A stretch of 64,000 bases of DNA. Origin: Limnanthes douglasii subsp. nivea. Taxonomy: Eukaryota; Streptophyta; Magnoliopsida; Brassicales; Limnanthaceae. The notes below the pieces were generated by a model. The model had not been told where the DNA came from. It saw only the letters and a program-made list of their open reading frames with translations, and searched no databases. Position numbers and translations under genes: made by a program. Of the stretch, positions 34,490 through 47,979 are shown one piece after another (the stretch's first letter is position 1; every line of letters begins with the position of its first letter). Location of the stretch: NCBI GenBank assembly GCA_036936605.1, contig JAUPFV010000001.1:210659138-210723137 (forward strand), written 5' to 3'.

Positions 34490-37400
34490 ATGTATGGTGG
34501 TGGTGAGTACAATCAAGCTTCTTAGTTTCTTCTCGTGACCAAACCTATAAAGCATTTACAGGTTTTTTAGGTTTCTCTGGACTTTGTATATCTTCATCAT
34601 GTTTTCTCTGTATGTTTTTTTGTTCTTGCAGACGAAGTATCCGCCATTGTTGTTGACCTAGGTTCGCATACCTGCAAAGCTGGTTACGCCGGTGAAGATG
34701 CTCCTAAGGCCGTCTTTCCTTCTGTAACTCTCTCTCTCTCTCTTACTACAGTCAAATGCACGTTCGTATATTTATATATACATAGCAGTATGGAGATTTT
34801 GCTTCTACTTTTTGTCTAACTCTAAGAGATTGATACATATTCATAGAAATCCGTATCTTCATGATAAAGAAGCAAATCATAGGTGAAGGGTCTGGCTTAG
34901 TAGTCATTTTTGTTAATTCTAAATTTTAGGGCGAATCACCTACTTGGGTGAAATGTCTTTAGTTCTGGTTTCTTACACTGGTTAGTTAGTTTTACTAAAT
35001 TTAGTGCGTGACCGTGCATTAAAGTGAGAAAAACAAGATCAAATGTAACCGCGGGTGAAGAGGAGACAATGGTATCAAGTGGCTGTTTACCATTGGGTAG
35101 TTTTCGTTATGTTCAGTAAGTGTAATTGTGTTGATGACATAACAACTAATAGTTGACCTAGTGTGTGTGAATTCCAAAGCGAGATATGTGAAAGATTCGC
35201 TAGGAGAGAGATGAGTGGCTAACAACCGTGTGCCATACGAGACCCTGACCGATGTCTATTCCTCTACTTTACGAAGCTTATTGCTAGTTCCTGGGCCAAA
35301 TAGCTTGTCCTTTGTAGCGATATGAAGATTGAGTGCCCCATATATTTCATTATCTTCTTTATAGTTTATACTGATTATTTTTAGAAACTTATTCCGATAG
35401 AGTTGCCCAAAATATAACACGCAAATTGATGTATCTTCCGATAATGGATTTTCTGTTTATTGTGATCTTATTAGCATTGGAATAGTGTTTGTTTATATTT
35501 TATCTACGATAAACTTTAATTATAATTACATCTCTTTGTGTCAATGCCTGGTAAGGTTGTTGGATCAATCGATCAGATGGATGTTGATGATGCTGCAAAT
35601 GCAAATTCAGGATCCCCTGTAGATTCCAGGGGCAATATAGTTGCTACACTTGATTCAAAAAAAAGCCAGGGAAAACGCAAACTATACGTAGGATCACAAG
35701 CTTTGGGATTTCGTCGGGATCATATGGAGGTTGACTTGTTTGTCTGATGTATTGGGTAATAGAAAAGTGATATCGGGATGTTCAAGTGTTCAGTAGCAAT
35801 AGTGTTTTTATCTTTCAGGTTCTATCACCTATAAAGGATGGCCTTGTTGTAGACTGGGAGATGGTGGATAGTATATGGGACCATGCTTTTAGGTAACTGC
35901 ATATTATTAATGATTGTAGTTACTGTTTTTGGTTGTTTAATCTTTCTTCTTGCTTTTGTCATTGTTCGGTCTAAATTCTTTTGTGTTTAGGGAATGTCTT
36001 TTGATTGATCCGAAGGAGCATCCAATGCTACTTGCTGAACCATCCTCAAATACCCAACAAAACAGAGAAAGGTGATTTTAAATCTAAAAACTCTATGAAA
36101 GACATGCATATCATGCAAGGCCTACATATTATTAATTATAATGGGGTATAGATTCTGGTTTGTGACTAAAAACTTGTTACCCATGTGACACAGGACAGTT
36201 GAGCTTATGTTTGAAAAGTACCAAGTCCCAGCATTATTTTTGGCCAAGAACGCTGTATGCCTCTAGTCCATTTTTTGTCATGGACAGCATGCTGTTTGTG
36301 TTTGTTTGTTCTCCTGTATTTTTGACAAATGTACATAAAATTAGTTAATACCTCTCACACTATCAATTTCTTGATCACGTTTATTTTATATCTTTGTTGC
36401 TAGGTTCTAACTTCTTTTGCGTCAGGACGGGCTACCTCTCTAGTTGTAGATTGGTAGGATTTCTATGCATTTATCCTTTATGTATATGCTTGTAAATTGA
36501 TTATATATAATCCTAAGTCCTAACGTGATTCTATATACACCGCGATTAGATGTTCCGTTAACACACCATAATTACTTTTATCTCATTTTAAAGCACTATA
36601 ATTTTGAAAGAGAATGTTGGACTAATGATACTTATTTCAACTGACCTTCAGTGGTGGAGGATCAACAACAATCGCCCCTGTTCATGATGGTTATGTTATT
36701 CAAAAGGTACTTTTCTTTCATAGTAAGTTTGCAATATAAATATTGTGTGCTCTGTTTAGATGATATTTATCTTTTTTAATCAGTTTCCGTTAAATTTTTT
36801 GTTTCGGGTTTCAAACTTGTAGGCAGTCATTACTTCTCCTATCGGGGGTGAACTTCTTACTGATTGCCTAACGAAAAGCTTGGAAAGTAAAGGCACCGTG
36901 GTAAGCAACAAAATAAAGACAAGCTTCTTCGCTTCCTCTCTATAAAAGGATTCGTGTTTGATTATTCATCATTAGGTCTTATCTTGTTTGATCTCTTGCA
37001 GATAAAACCCAGATATTCTTTCAAGAGAAAGGAGATTAGACCCGGGGAATTTCAGGTTTATCTACATCTACTGACATATTTACCCTAGATTATAATAGCT
37101 TTTGTAATTCAAATGTTTATATTCTGTTATAGTAGATTAACCATAAATATACGTTGGGTAAATTATGGATGGGTGTAAATTCTGTTTTGCTAATGAAATC
37201 GTTACCTCTGGTCACTATCTGAGATTTTTTTATTTTTAACGCATTCTATCTCAATTGTAGACGGTTGATATTGATTTTCCAAACACAACAGCAAGCTACA
37301 AACTCTTTTGTCAGGTTTGTGGTTGATAATGACATTCATCTTAAACCTTCATGCATATCAGTTTTCCACTCTCTGACTACTTTTTCTGCTGTCACAGAGG

Positions 37401-38369
37401 ATAATTGCAAGTGATATCAAGGAGTCAGTTTGCCGCGCCCCAGATACTCCATACGATGGTTTATTTTCTTAACTGATAACATGACTATTAATTCTTCAAA
37501 ATTATTCGTGACTCAAATTCGAGGACCTTTTAAGGGCTAATATTATCTCCAAACTTAGTGTTGTTTATATAGGTCCTTTTCAGAGTGTATTTTTTTATAT
37601 AAATTTGAAACTTCCCTCAGATTCTTTATAAAAGAACAACAAAACGAAACAAAATATTTGTGTAAGTGTTCTGATTTTCTACCTTTTGTTTGGCAGAAAG
37701 TTCATATTCAAATATCCCGATGACACAATATGAGCTTCCTGACGGACAGTAAGTTCCTGAATTTTATTTGGGTTCATGGGAGCTTCGTGAATTTATTTTT
37801 CAGTGATTGATGGATTGATTTGGGCCATTTGGCTAGTTAAATTTAAAGGTCACACATGTAAGGATCTTAATGTCCTGGAAACTTAATCTAGATCACAAGG
37901 CCATCGAGCACATTCCATATACATGGTGTAAGCCATGTGTAGTCAGACAACAGGATTCTTAATTTAGAGAACTTGAAAATTATCTTAATTAACATGAAGG
38001 AAAAATAGTAGGTTTTAGTGACTGCATTAAATCTGTATGTTGATTTCACTGCTTGTACACTTTTATTCTGTTAATGATGCCTTCAAGTTACACTCAAGAT
38101 ACCCCGTATTATGTTGGGTTACTTTACATGTTCCTTACTGCATAAGGACTGGGAATTATATCAAGCTCCCATCAGCACAGAACCTTGCATCATATCCAAT
38201 CCAGGATGAGCAGCTTTAGTTCTAATATCAGATCTTGCTATCCTCTCGGAATTTCATTTCATAAATTGCATGTAATGCAGGACAATAGAAATTGGTGCTG
38301 ATAGATTCAAGATTCCTGATGTTCTGTTCAACCCATCCTTAGTTCAGGTAAGCATACAGTATATCAGAT

Positions 38370-38425
<56 letters not shown>

Positions 38426-41400
38426 CTTTTTAAAAGTTTCGTTTACTTGACTTGTAATATTTATATTTAGGAATTTTGTTAGAAGCTTGAACTGCGAAAA
38501 GAAAACTATAAAGCTGCTAGAATTATGTTGTAATATTGATATTTTATCAATCGATCATGGGCATTTAAATATACAGATAATCTAATCTTTTTCAACTGTA
38601 AATTTTAAATTTGGATCATATGACCTTGCTTTGTTTTTTGATATTTCTCTTTAGTTTCTTGCTTTACCTTGTCATCATCTGTAAATTTGCTTGCAGTTGC
38701 CATGTTTGTTATGCTTTGAGAAAACTTAAGCTATTTTATTAGTGCGTAGTTTGCAAAGAAGCTTCATTTCCTGAAAGGATTATCTGGAATTGCATTTTGC
38801 TTTGATCTATTCAATAATTTTGTTGCAGTATCAGTGAGCTAACTATTTATGTGACTAGTTATCTAATACGAGAATTGGCTGGAATCTAAATATTATCTAG
38901 TAATTTTGCATATGCGGGGGCACATGATTATGGACCATTGAGTAATTGGTTGCAAGAGCAACTTATTTAAGACTCATCTGGTTTTGTTGTAATTTATGTA
39001 TTAACAGACAATTCCTGGAATGGAGAATTATTCGGAGACTGCTTCTGTTCGTGGTTTGCCACACATGGTATGCCTTGGTGCTCAAAGTTATATATATAAC
39101 TTCTGTTGTTATTGTTTAGATTTTAATCCTATTTTACAGGTTATAGAAAGCATTAATAGATCTGATGTGGATATTCGGAGGGAACTGTTTAGCAGCATTC
39201 TGGTAACAATCGATCCGTCTTCCCATATTTTCTTAACTCGAGTTTCTTTCAACAGAAATAGTTATTCTTAATACCTTCATATATGAAACAGGAAAATCTT
39301 CCAGTTCCAGCATTGAAAATCTGAATAAATCTAGGTTTTTATATCTGGATGGCTTGCGTAAACTGTGATTCTCCTAGCTAGAGTTTTCTTTCGTTTTTCT
39401 ATTGGTATATAAGCATCGATGTCTTTGCTTAGCTCATCGTGTTAAATTTACTTCATTACCTGCTATAGAAGTTCTTATTAAGAATATTATTATAGCTCCT
39501 TCGAAATAAGATAATAGTTAGAACAGCAAAAGGTAGTTTAACCTAAATCTTACTTATATAGTTAACTTGTGTATTTATTTTATTAGAGAGTTCCATCTAA
39601 ATTTTCAGCTGTTTAAGTTCAAGCTTCTGGAATCATGGTTTTGCTAAAATATATAAATCAATTTATCTCTTGAAATCAGTTGCTCTTAACAAAGCAGGAT
39701 ATGAAATAGTCATTGTTGTTTTTGTACCTGATTTCGTATTAGGATGGTCTGCAGTAATATGTTCTCGTTGTGACTGAAAGTGACGCATTTACTGCTTTGA
39801 AACAGCTTGCAGGTGGCACAGCATCCATGCAACAGTTGAAAGAACGTCTTGAGAAGGACTTGCTGGAGGTATTTCTTAAGTTTGGAAATATCATTGTTCT
39901 TTTGCATCATGATAGAATAAACTTATGAATGACTAAATGATGACCCTGTTATCCGTCCTGGTTTTACGTTGGCTAGTCTAAAATCAGAGTTCAGTTTTGT
40001 ATCATCAATTTGATTTTAATTATAAAAATGGTTAATTTGTAAAAATTATAAAATGCATTAACTAATAAATTAGAATCTGTAAAGCAATATGTTAATGTAA
40101 TATAATAAATTGACGAAACTTTGTAAAAATCTTGTGGGTTATTGTGGTGCTTTTATGTTGTCCACATTTCATCACCAAAATACTCCACAAACTCTTGATT
40201 TAGTTAGTACTTTTACAATGTATTATCATTTAGTGGAACTTGATTTATTCTCACATGTAAAACCACCAGCACTTTCAATATATATATATATATATATATA
40301 TTATCCTTCTCGTGTCTTGTATCATATGGTAAAGGTTTAACTAGAAAAGGTGCTGGGATGGTGTATATAATTTACGAGCTCTCAACTCTGTATGCTTGAA
40401 TTTAGGGTGTTCTAGTCAAGTAACATATTCAGTTGAAGGATGACAGTCATTCTTTTCTCACTTTTTAGGAATCTCCTCAAGCTGCAAGAGTTAAAGTATT
40501 GGCAAGTGGGAATGCTACAGAAAGGAGATTCAGGTTTAATTCTTATTTTAAACTAATTGGTAAAAAGCACCGGCACGTGACACACTTTAATGTATCGGAG
40601 TCATGGGCTTGATGTATTCTGTGGCATTTAGTTGCAACATACATATATGGTCATAGTTGCCTGTGGCCTGTGGGGTTGAATTTGAGCCAAACTAGATATT
40701 TAGCTGTTCGAGCTTTTGGCTCGTAAATAAAAAGATCTTATTCGAGCTTGGTCGAGATTTGTGTATCTTAGGTTCGGCTTGTACAAAATAATCATGGGTT
40801 TGATATCTTACACAGTTTGGTGTATATGATCATGGGTTTGATATATTTTGGTGTATCATGGGATTGATATCTTAAAAAGATTCGAACAGCTAAATATCTT
40901 ACAGAGTTTGGTGTATTGGAATCATGGGTTTTACATATTTTGTGGCATTTAATTGCGTTGTACCATATATGGTCATTAGTGCATGTGGGGTTGAATCTGA
41001 GCCAAGTTAGATATTTAGCTGTTCGAGCTTGGCTCTTGAATAAAAAGATCTTATTCCAGCTTGGTCGCGGTTTGCGTCTCTTAGATTCCGCTTGTTATGT
41101 TTTTCATGTATCCGAGCTCAAAAGGAAATACAGAGAATTCTAGCCCAAACAAGAGGCGAGCCCATGTATTACAACAAGATTATCATGAATTTTGTGTCGT
41201 TAATATTATTCGAACCGGAGTCACTACAATTTCGAGCTTAATATAGAATTCGAGCGACTTAGGAACAGTTCGGGAGTGATGTGGAGATAGTCGAGCTCGG
41301 TGTTATAAGAATATCGAGCTCGGAAACTATCCCATAGAGGAGAGCTTTTACCTAGCCATACTCAGAACTATTTTATGTGTTAGCCACCTCTACTTGTTTA

Positions 41401-41792
41401 TTATGTCTATAATTTCGTCTTATCACTTTGATGCTTCCTAATTTTTACGCACGGTGAAATGTTTATATCTCTACATCGATCTTATTTTTCTATCTCAATG
41501 TGTTTATTTTCCTCAACAAAATCATGTTTTCAACATGTTGCCTATATCTTTTGCTTGCTAATTTTTTTGGTAATGCAGTGTCTGGATTGGTGGAAGTATA
41601 TTGGCATCACTTGGTTCCTTCCAGCAGATGTGGTTTTCCAAGACAGAGTAAGTTTATTATATACAAGCTCCGTCAATTATATCGACAATTGATATGAAAA
41701 TGTAGTCCCATAACCGAAATCATTTCGAATATTTGATACATTACAGGTACGAGGAGCACGGAGCTTCCTATATACAAAGAAAATGCCCTTAA
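34490..41792 (+). CDS. ARP4: Actin-related protein 4 (20 exons, intact)
   Basis: Nuclear actin-related protein, in plants and yeast a subunit of NuA4, SWR1 and INO80-type chromatin complexes. Exons: 34490-34502, 34632-34723, 35556-35729, 35819-35892, 35991-36071, 36194-36254, 36404-36453, 36652-36706, 36823-36900, 37002-37055, 37261-37314, 37398-37458, 37697-37748, 38281-38347, 39008-39067, 39140-39202, 39806-39868, 40469-40533, 41579-41647, 41747-41792. They total 1332 bases (443 aa plus stop), every join in phase, close to Arabidopsis ARP4 (441 aa as I recall). The protein starts [20 protein letters not shown] (phosphate-binding loop 1). [19 protein letters not shown] is loop 2, LAGGTASM the adenosine motif, and it ends [13 protein letters not shown] short ARP4-type insert ([18 protein letters not shown]) follows FPS. 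The intron after exon 3 starts GTTGAC, a weak but usable donor. Confidence 0.95.
38371..38417. repeat. (TA)n microsatellite in ARP4 intron 14
   Basis: About 23 uninterrupted TA units 24 bases after the intron's donor site. A second TA run lies at 40279-40302 in intron 17. Confidence 0.95.
40591..41096. repeat. Diverged direct duplication in ARP4 intron 18
   Basis: About 190 bases at 40591-40782 recur at 40912-41096. Both contain GTGGGGTTGAAT-TGAGCCAA, GATATTTAGCTGTTCGAGC and AATAAAAAGATCTTATTC. The spacer repeats TCATGGGTTTGATAT and includes TTCGAACAGCTAAATATCTT, an inverted copy of part of the repeat. It lies within the longest intron (40534-41578), which also has many GAGCTCG-type words. 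Confidence 0.8.
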
Positions 41793-42995
41793 CTTATAAA
41801 CCTTTCAAGTTTTCACAATCTTGTAACTTTAACTCTTGCGTTATTGCTATATAAAGATCTAGTAGAAGGTATTAACTTGCGTTGTAACCATTGCGTCCAT
41901 CTGATGATAGTTTTCCTTTTCTGCTGTAACTATTGATCTGCTTGCAGCCTACATCGATGTCTATGTATGAATTTTATTTTATCTTTGGCCTATGGTAAAA
42001 GGACTGAATTGATTTATCCATTGTCATAATTAATAATCTTAATTTTAGTGATTGTTATTTGTAGTTTGTAAACAAAAAGTAACTACTACCAGATATGGAA
42101 TGCTCACATATGCATATTCTGTTAGAACTATGTTACTGCTACTTAAGACACCAAACTTTTGTATTCTAAGGAAAGGTACCATAATTCGACTGAACTTTGG
42201 GAAGTGGTCAAAATCTTGAGATGAGCATTGGCTTTAGAGTCAACATTTTCGCTTTTCTCTTCTTTTTACTTTTGGCTGGGGTTTGAGAAATACGACCAAT
42301 GGATCTGTCGTATTATCTGACTTCAGACATTTATTGTATTTATTGTATTTTTATATTTCTTCTGAGCCTCTGAGGTAATGCATACGTATTGAAGATATCA
42401 TAAATAATTTATTAGCCCTTATCTTCTAACTGTGATAGTATAAATAAGGTAACCCTATCTTCTGACTCAAGTAAATGAGGTAGGTTATGAATCGTAAATT
42501 GAGTTTTAAATTAGATAGATAACGTTGTAAGGATCGAGAGAGTTTTATAGAAGTAGTATACAACTTGGAGTAACCTTTTATGTATTGAAAATGTCATAAA
42601 ACAGAACTCAACCATATAATCGACTTATTATAATGACCACTTATTTATTATAGAGAATAAAAAGTAAATAAAAGTAGCAGAAATCTATATCCTCGAGTAT
42701 ATCAATTGAAGATTAGCATAATGATGGGCTGTCCTGACAAGCTACGCAACTCAACGATCCACAATCAGTTCTGTCGCACAAACACTTACGTGTCTTCAGC
42801 TCAAGGCATGCACTACACGTGTGATTTGACACACGGTGCAGAACCAATCATAACTAGCCACAAGGAAACGTAATTTTTTTTTATTACCGAAACTCATTTT
42901 ACTGGAGTGTCTCTCTCTATAATCTTGACCGAGGATTCAAAGAAAAATAGCTCTTTTGAGTTTGAGCTTACTTTGGTGGCAACATTGACAGTAAT
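41793..42995. other. Intergenic region between ARP4 and the lipase gene
   Basis: This holds the ARP4 3' UTR and the lipase promoter. The palindrome ACACGTGT at 42815-42822 contains a G-box core (CACGTG), about 175 bases upstream of the lipase ATG. G-boxes often bind bZIP/bHLH factors; the role here is inferred. No additional gene is seen. Confidence 0.5.
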
Positions 42996-45900
42996 ATGCA
43001 GCGGTTTGTTGATAACGTTCTTGCTATCACCAAAGAGTGAGTTTGCTTTCAATATTAATTAGCTTTTATTTAATTTGATGTTTTTGTTTATCAACCAAGT
43101 TTACATGCATTTAACTAAATTAGTGATATATATCCTTTTAGAAGAGTTGTCTTTGGATATTCTTTTGCTAACAATCATAATGAACCAAACCAATCCGAAT
43201 TTATGTCCATTTCAAAATATATATACTATAGTTCAGAGTTCTGATCTGTAGAATTTAAAGATTTGGATTTAATCTAAATACTTCTGTATCCAATTTCTGT
43301 AATATATATATAGTGTTTATAATTCAAGTTCAATATAAACTTCAAAGTTGAAATTAGTGAGGATATAGTAGTCTTATTACCAATAATCTATAGCCAAGTA
43401 TGTTGAGTTATGTCCTTGATCAGTTCGGCTGAAGAATGAGCTACTGTCATTGCACATATGGCTTTTATTAGCTTTTTTACCGCGTTAATGATCGGTGCAG
43501 GTCAGTGAAGACTGTTACTTACGAGACTATACACAATATAGTGCGGTTTATAAATGGAGCTGCAGCACTTGTGTTGGCCATTGTGCCCGGAAAGACTACT
43601 AATCTCGACGGTATTCATAACTGGGACCTCAGACCGGCAGTCCGTGGACCACGTCTACCACGCTTTATGCGAAGGTAAGGTTACTTACGCTTGCGATCTA
43701 GTCTATAGATAATATCAAGGGATTGTTTGTTACATTTTGTTTTTGTGCATAGGGGTGTGTCCTCGTTCAACCGGCTAATCCACGAGCTCTATCATGATTC
43801 GGATAATTCAAGCTTTGAATATTCTGATGAAGAAAACGATGATGATAATTTATATCCCGAATCTCCATCATCGCAAGTTTCGTGGGGAAGTACCTCCTGG
43901 AGATACGAAAGGCATTGGACGGACTTGGTTTACTTGATAGTTTCATGGATTTTACTTCCTGGGAAGTTCTTTATGTGGATGTTCCTTTATCTCTTGGGTT
44001 TATATTACGATAACGACGCCTCGATACTTCCTCCAACTCCAACTGACCACCAGCCTTCCTCCTCGAGCCACCGCATTAAGAAATCAAACTCCATTACAGA
44101 GCAGGTTGTTCTCCGTACCACTACTGAAACAAGGCGAGGACTCATCGAGGTTTCTGCTACTGACTTCGCTTATTTTTTTACTTGACCACAATAATGTACT
44201 GTTTTTGCGTTTTACGTGTTCATTTTTGGTTTAATGTTATGTAGGATCTGCATCTGGGTGTTGAGATGGTGATAGAATCATTATTTGATATTTTACACAA
44301 GGCTGCATATTTTCTCCTTTCGCCGTCAGAAGTTTGCGCAATCCTTGTGAGTCTGTTTTCGTCTTCGGATTGCATGGAAGAAAATCACAGCGATGGTGTT
44401 CTAGACACCACAGTGAAGACAGCTACGTTAGGAGTAGATGATCCTGCCCTGGCCGAATATACTATCATGTACCAGTCTGTAAAGACAAACACTCCCACTT
44501 GCCAAGATATTGTAACGGAGCTTGGGTAATGCAACCAATACTCCTATATATGTCGATTATTATCTATTTTGAATTCGATTTTTTTAAGGTTTATACTTGT
44601 TTTTCCCACCATGTAGGTACCCATATGAAGCTATCCGCGTAGTAACTTCTGATGGATATGTCCTTCTTTTGGAAAGGATCCCAAGGTCTAATTAGCTATT
44701 GTTTCTTATCGATATTTGTTTCTTATCGATAAATACATGGTGCCTGATATTTGTCATGTTTGCTGCAGACGTGATGCACGAAAGGCTGCGTATTTTCAGC
44801 ATGGAGCCCTGGATTCATCAATGGGGTGGGTTGTTTTGCATTTCAACCTACGTAAATAACGAGTTAAAACCACCAATCTACGAGTCGAATCTGAAGATGT
44901 TAATGGTGCTTTGCAGAACTGAGCTAGTTAGTTGTAGAGATATATTGCGATAGCTGTAAGGTTGTTGATTTTGTACCTTAAGAAGTCGAAAATAGAATGA
45001 AACCTATTGTATAAAATGAAGTTTTCAAGTTTAGACAATAAAGAATGTTACTATTCTGTCTCATGCCTACCGCGAAGTTGATTTATAAATCTCATATCTT
45101 GTATAGGTGGTTGTCTTTCGGAGTTGTTGGATCTCCTGCTTTTGCTGCCTATGACCAAGGTATGTACCCTCATTGTCTTTTCACTTTTATACTTCCCATA
45201 TTAGTTCGACATAGTTTGGCGTTAAAATGGTTCTTTTCGCAGGTTTTGATGTTTTTCTTGGTAATCTCCGTGGTTTAGTCTCCAGAGAGCATGTCGACAA
45301 AAACATCTCCTCGCGAGAGTAAGTTTATCAAAGTGACAACACTCACTAGTTATCTGGCCTTCAGAATATATACTATCTTAGCGGTAACTAACATTCAAAG
45401 TTGTATTAGTTGATAAATATATTCATTTAATCGATTTGAAATCTAATCTAGGTACTGGAACTATTCAGTTAACGAGCTCGGAACCGAGGATGTCCCAGCA
45501 ATGATAGAAAAACTTCACCAAATCAAAACTGCCGAACTAAAACTCACCCAACCTGATCTAGAACCAGAAACAAACGAAGACCAGCCTTACAAACTTTGCG
45601 CGTTCAGTCACAGTTTAGGCGGCGCGGTAATGCTTACGTATTTCATAACACGTCGTCTAGAAAACAAACCTCACAGACTATCAAGATTAGTCTTACTCTC
45701 CCCCGCCGGTTTCCACCATGATTCCATCTTCCTATTCACACTAGTTGGACACTTAGCGAGTCTTCTAGCTCCTATCGCACCAACCATCGTTCCAGCCTTC
45801 TACATCCCGACACGATTTTTCCGTAAATTAGTCAACAAGTTAGCACAAGACTTCCACAAATACCCCGCGGTCGGCGGATTAGTTCAGACATTACTGAGCT

Positions 45901-46391
45901 ACGTGTTCGGAGGAGACAGCTCGAACTGGGTTGGAGCCTTAAGGTTACCTCATTTCGGTATGAATGACATGCCCGGACTTTCTTCTCGCATGATTATTCA
46001 TCTCTCGCAGATTAAACATGCGAGAAAATTTCAAATGTACGACTATGGAAGTGTGCAGGCTAATATGGAAGCGTATGGTTCGCCCGAACCATTGGATTTG
46101 GGAGAATGTTACTACCTCATTGACGTACCTGTCGATCTAGTTGCTGGAAAGACGGATAGGATAATATATCCGTCCATGGTTAAAGAACATTATTACATAA
46201 TGAAGGAGGCAGGCGTTGATGCAACGTACACTGAATTTGAGTACGCGCATGTGGATTTTATGTATTCTCAACGCGAGGAGCTCTTGGCTTATATAATTTC
46301 ACGGTTGTTGCTCGTGGATCCTGCTCCAGTTAGACCACGTAAACTAAGTACGAAAGGAATGAATTTGAAGAAGAGGAAAACAGGTTATTAA
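42996..46391 (+). CDS. Alpha/beta-hydrolase lipase-family protein (9 exons, intact)
   Basis: Exons: 42996-43036, 43501-43674, 43753-44149, 44245-44525, 44617-44685, 44769-44825, 45107-45159, 45243-45318, 45452-46391. They total 2088 bases, 695 aa, all in phase. The start MQRFVDNVLAITKESVKT matches the plant family that includes Arabidopsis At1g73920/At1g18460 (recall). Hydrophobic stretches at about residues 115-145 (LVYLIVSWILLPGKFFMW...) suggest membrane association. Then comes the lipase-associated segment GYPYEAIRVVTSDGYVLLLE, the oxyanion region QHGALDSSMGW, nucleophile SHSLGG (Ser about 437), GKTD (Asp about 618) and YAHVDF (His about 649). The classical GxSxG has Ser for its first Gly, which I recall as usual for this family. 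A role in acyl-ester hydrolysis is likely; the substrate is unknown. Confidence 0.92.
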
Positions 46392-47529
46392 TTAGCTGAT
46401 GAGTATATGTAAACATTTACAGCTACTGAGTACTCCCACGATTTTTCTGCTTGGGTGTTTTATTACTACTGTTTCTTATATGTACACGCTATAATTGCAA
46501 TGAAAGTAGCATACGGCTCAAATTCATTTGTAAATCCTGCAGTTCTAATGAGTTACTGCCATGTATAAGGATGTGACCTCACGCTGAAAGGATTAACCAC
46601 CATCCATATCTAGACTTGGGTGGCTTATGAACAATTAGTAAATAGATGTTATGATGTATCATACATGTCACCACAAAAAATACACATCATCTCGGAAAAC
46701 AGAAATCCAAATAAGAGTTTAGATGTAAAACCAGGATCGGAAGAGCGATACTCGGTGTGGTGTGGTGTGGTGTGGCGCGGTGTAGCGTTAGTTTGAGGCT
46801 AGTTGATGTCTGTCAGGACAATATCATGTCGTGATATGTTGCAAAAAATAAAGTAACATGGTATGTGTTTGTGTGGCAACATAGGTCATTTACCGCGACG
46901 TGACACGATGCAGTGTGCCGCTGTTTATGGACCGGCCTAAGCATGGCGCCAAAAAGCATGACTCACTGCAAAGACTTGGAAAAGAAACAACATCACGTAT
47001 GGAAGGCTTTGGAAACCTTTCATGTTGATGGTTTAAACAGCAGCAAATAGGAGATTCTTGTCACTCAATATCAATATCTACCTAGATGTCTGTTATCGAT
47101 GTTGGATAGTGTATGACCCAGTACTGTTGTGGAGTCCTATGCTTATTTCCTAGAAATAGGGAGCTTTTCCATTTGCGAACAAAATGGACAATCTTCTTAG
47201 ATTAGTCCATGGTTCTGTAGCAAAGTTATGGCATTGCTTACCTTTGCGAATTTTACGTGTTAGATTGGCAAGTTGTGACGAAGTAAAACAATCGTCAAAT
47301 AAATGTCAATAACCTTAAAGTTAAAACTAAATAACTCAAAAGATTAAAAAAAAAAGTATTTTTAGATATAAACTTCCACAAAAGACATTTTAATTTACTT
47401 TCAGTAATTGCAAAGCTCGAGCTTGTGATTTGTCTGATGATTTTACTTCGTGGTTAAAAAAAAATTAATATTCCCTACGCCAATTATCATCATCTTCGGA
47501 AAAAACCTTTCGATTCTCAATATTATCCA
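46392..47529. other. 3' flank of the lipase gene, no gene seen
   Basis: It contains a short GTGTG-type microsatellite at about 46754-46785 and otherwise unremarkable non-coding sequence. The lipase 3' UTR is presumably in the first few hundred bases. Confidence 0.5.
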
Positions 47530-47900
47530 AAACCAATATATCTTGAATTATTACTGAGATTCCATCATGCACAACCAAAATTTCTAAAACATATTTCATA
47601 TGAAATTTTTTCGAAGCGCTTTGCTTCACTGCATCCAAATATATTCTTATATTTTTCTACTTTGTTTCATTATTTTTTGACAATGTCCAATTACCAATTG
47701 GAAAAATGAGAGTTATCAAATAACCTTTGCTCTATAGATATGATCCAATCTCATTCCAACCAATATCATTTCATACTCCGCTTCATTATTGGTAGCGACA
47801 TATTTGAATTTTATAACTTTCTTAATTTCATCATCTCGTGGAACGGTCAAAATAATGCCAACGCCGCTACCATAAACCTGAAGTATGCAATGAAATGAAA
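47530..47900 (-). pseudogene. Gypsy archaeal-type RNase H fragment
   Basis: On the minus strand GSGVGIILTVPRDDEIKKVI and ATNNEAEYEMILVGMRLDHI match the aRNH of Tat-lineage elements. Further on, KNIRIYLDAVKQ fits the region near the end of the domain. It is shorter than a domain and ends where LINE 2 begins, so LINE 2 or a deletion cut it. It differs in sequence from A, B and C. Confidence 0.7.
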
Positions 47901-47979
47901 AAAAAATATGCAATGAAAAAAAAAACCTACCCACAACCAAAGTACCACAACAAAAAAGGCTTGTGAGGCTACATCCCGC

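Noticed and set aside
35019..35225. Minus-strand ORF of 68 codons near ARP4
   Set aside because: It lies wholly in ARP4 intron 2, shows no motif, and is a chance reading frame.
38037..38219. 60-codon ORF inside ARP4
   Set aside because: Falls within intron 13 between well-supported exons 13 and 14; no domain or homology recognised.
42996..46391. Lipase locus as a pseudogene, because the ORFs appear fragmented
   Set aside because: All fragments are explained by eight GT-AG introns with consistent phases, giving one 695-aa reading frame with an intact triad.
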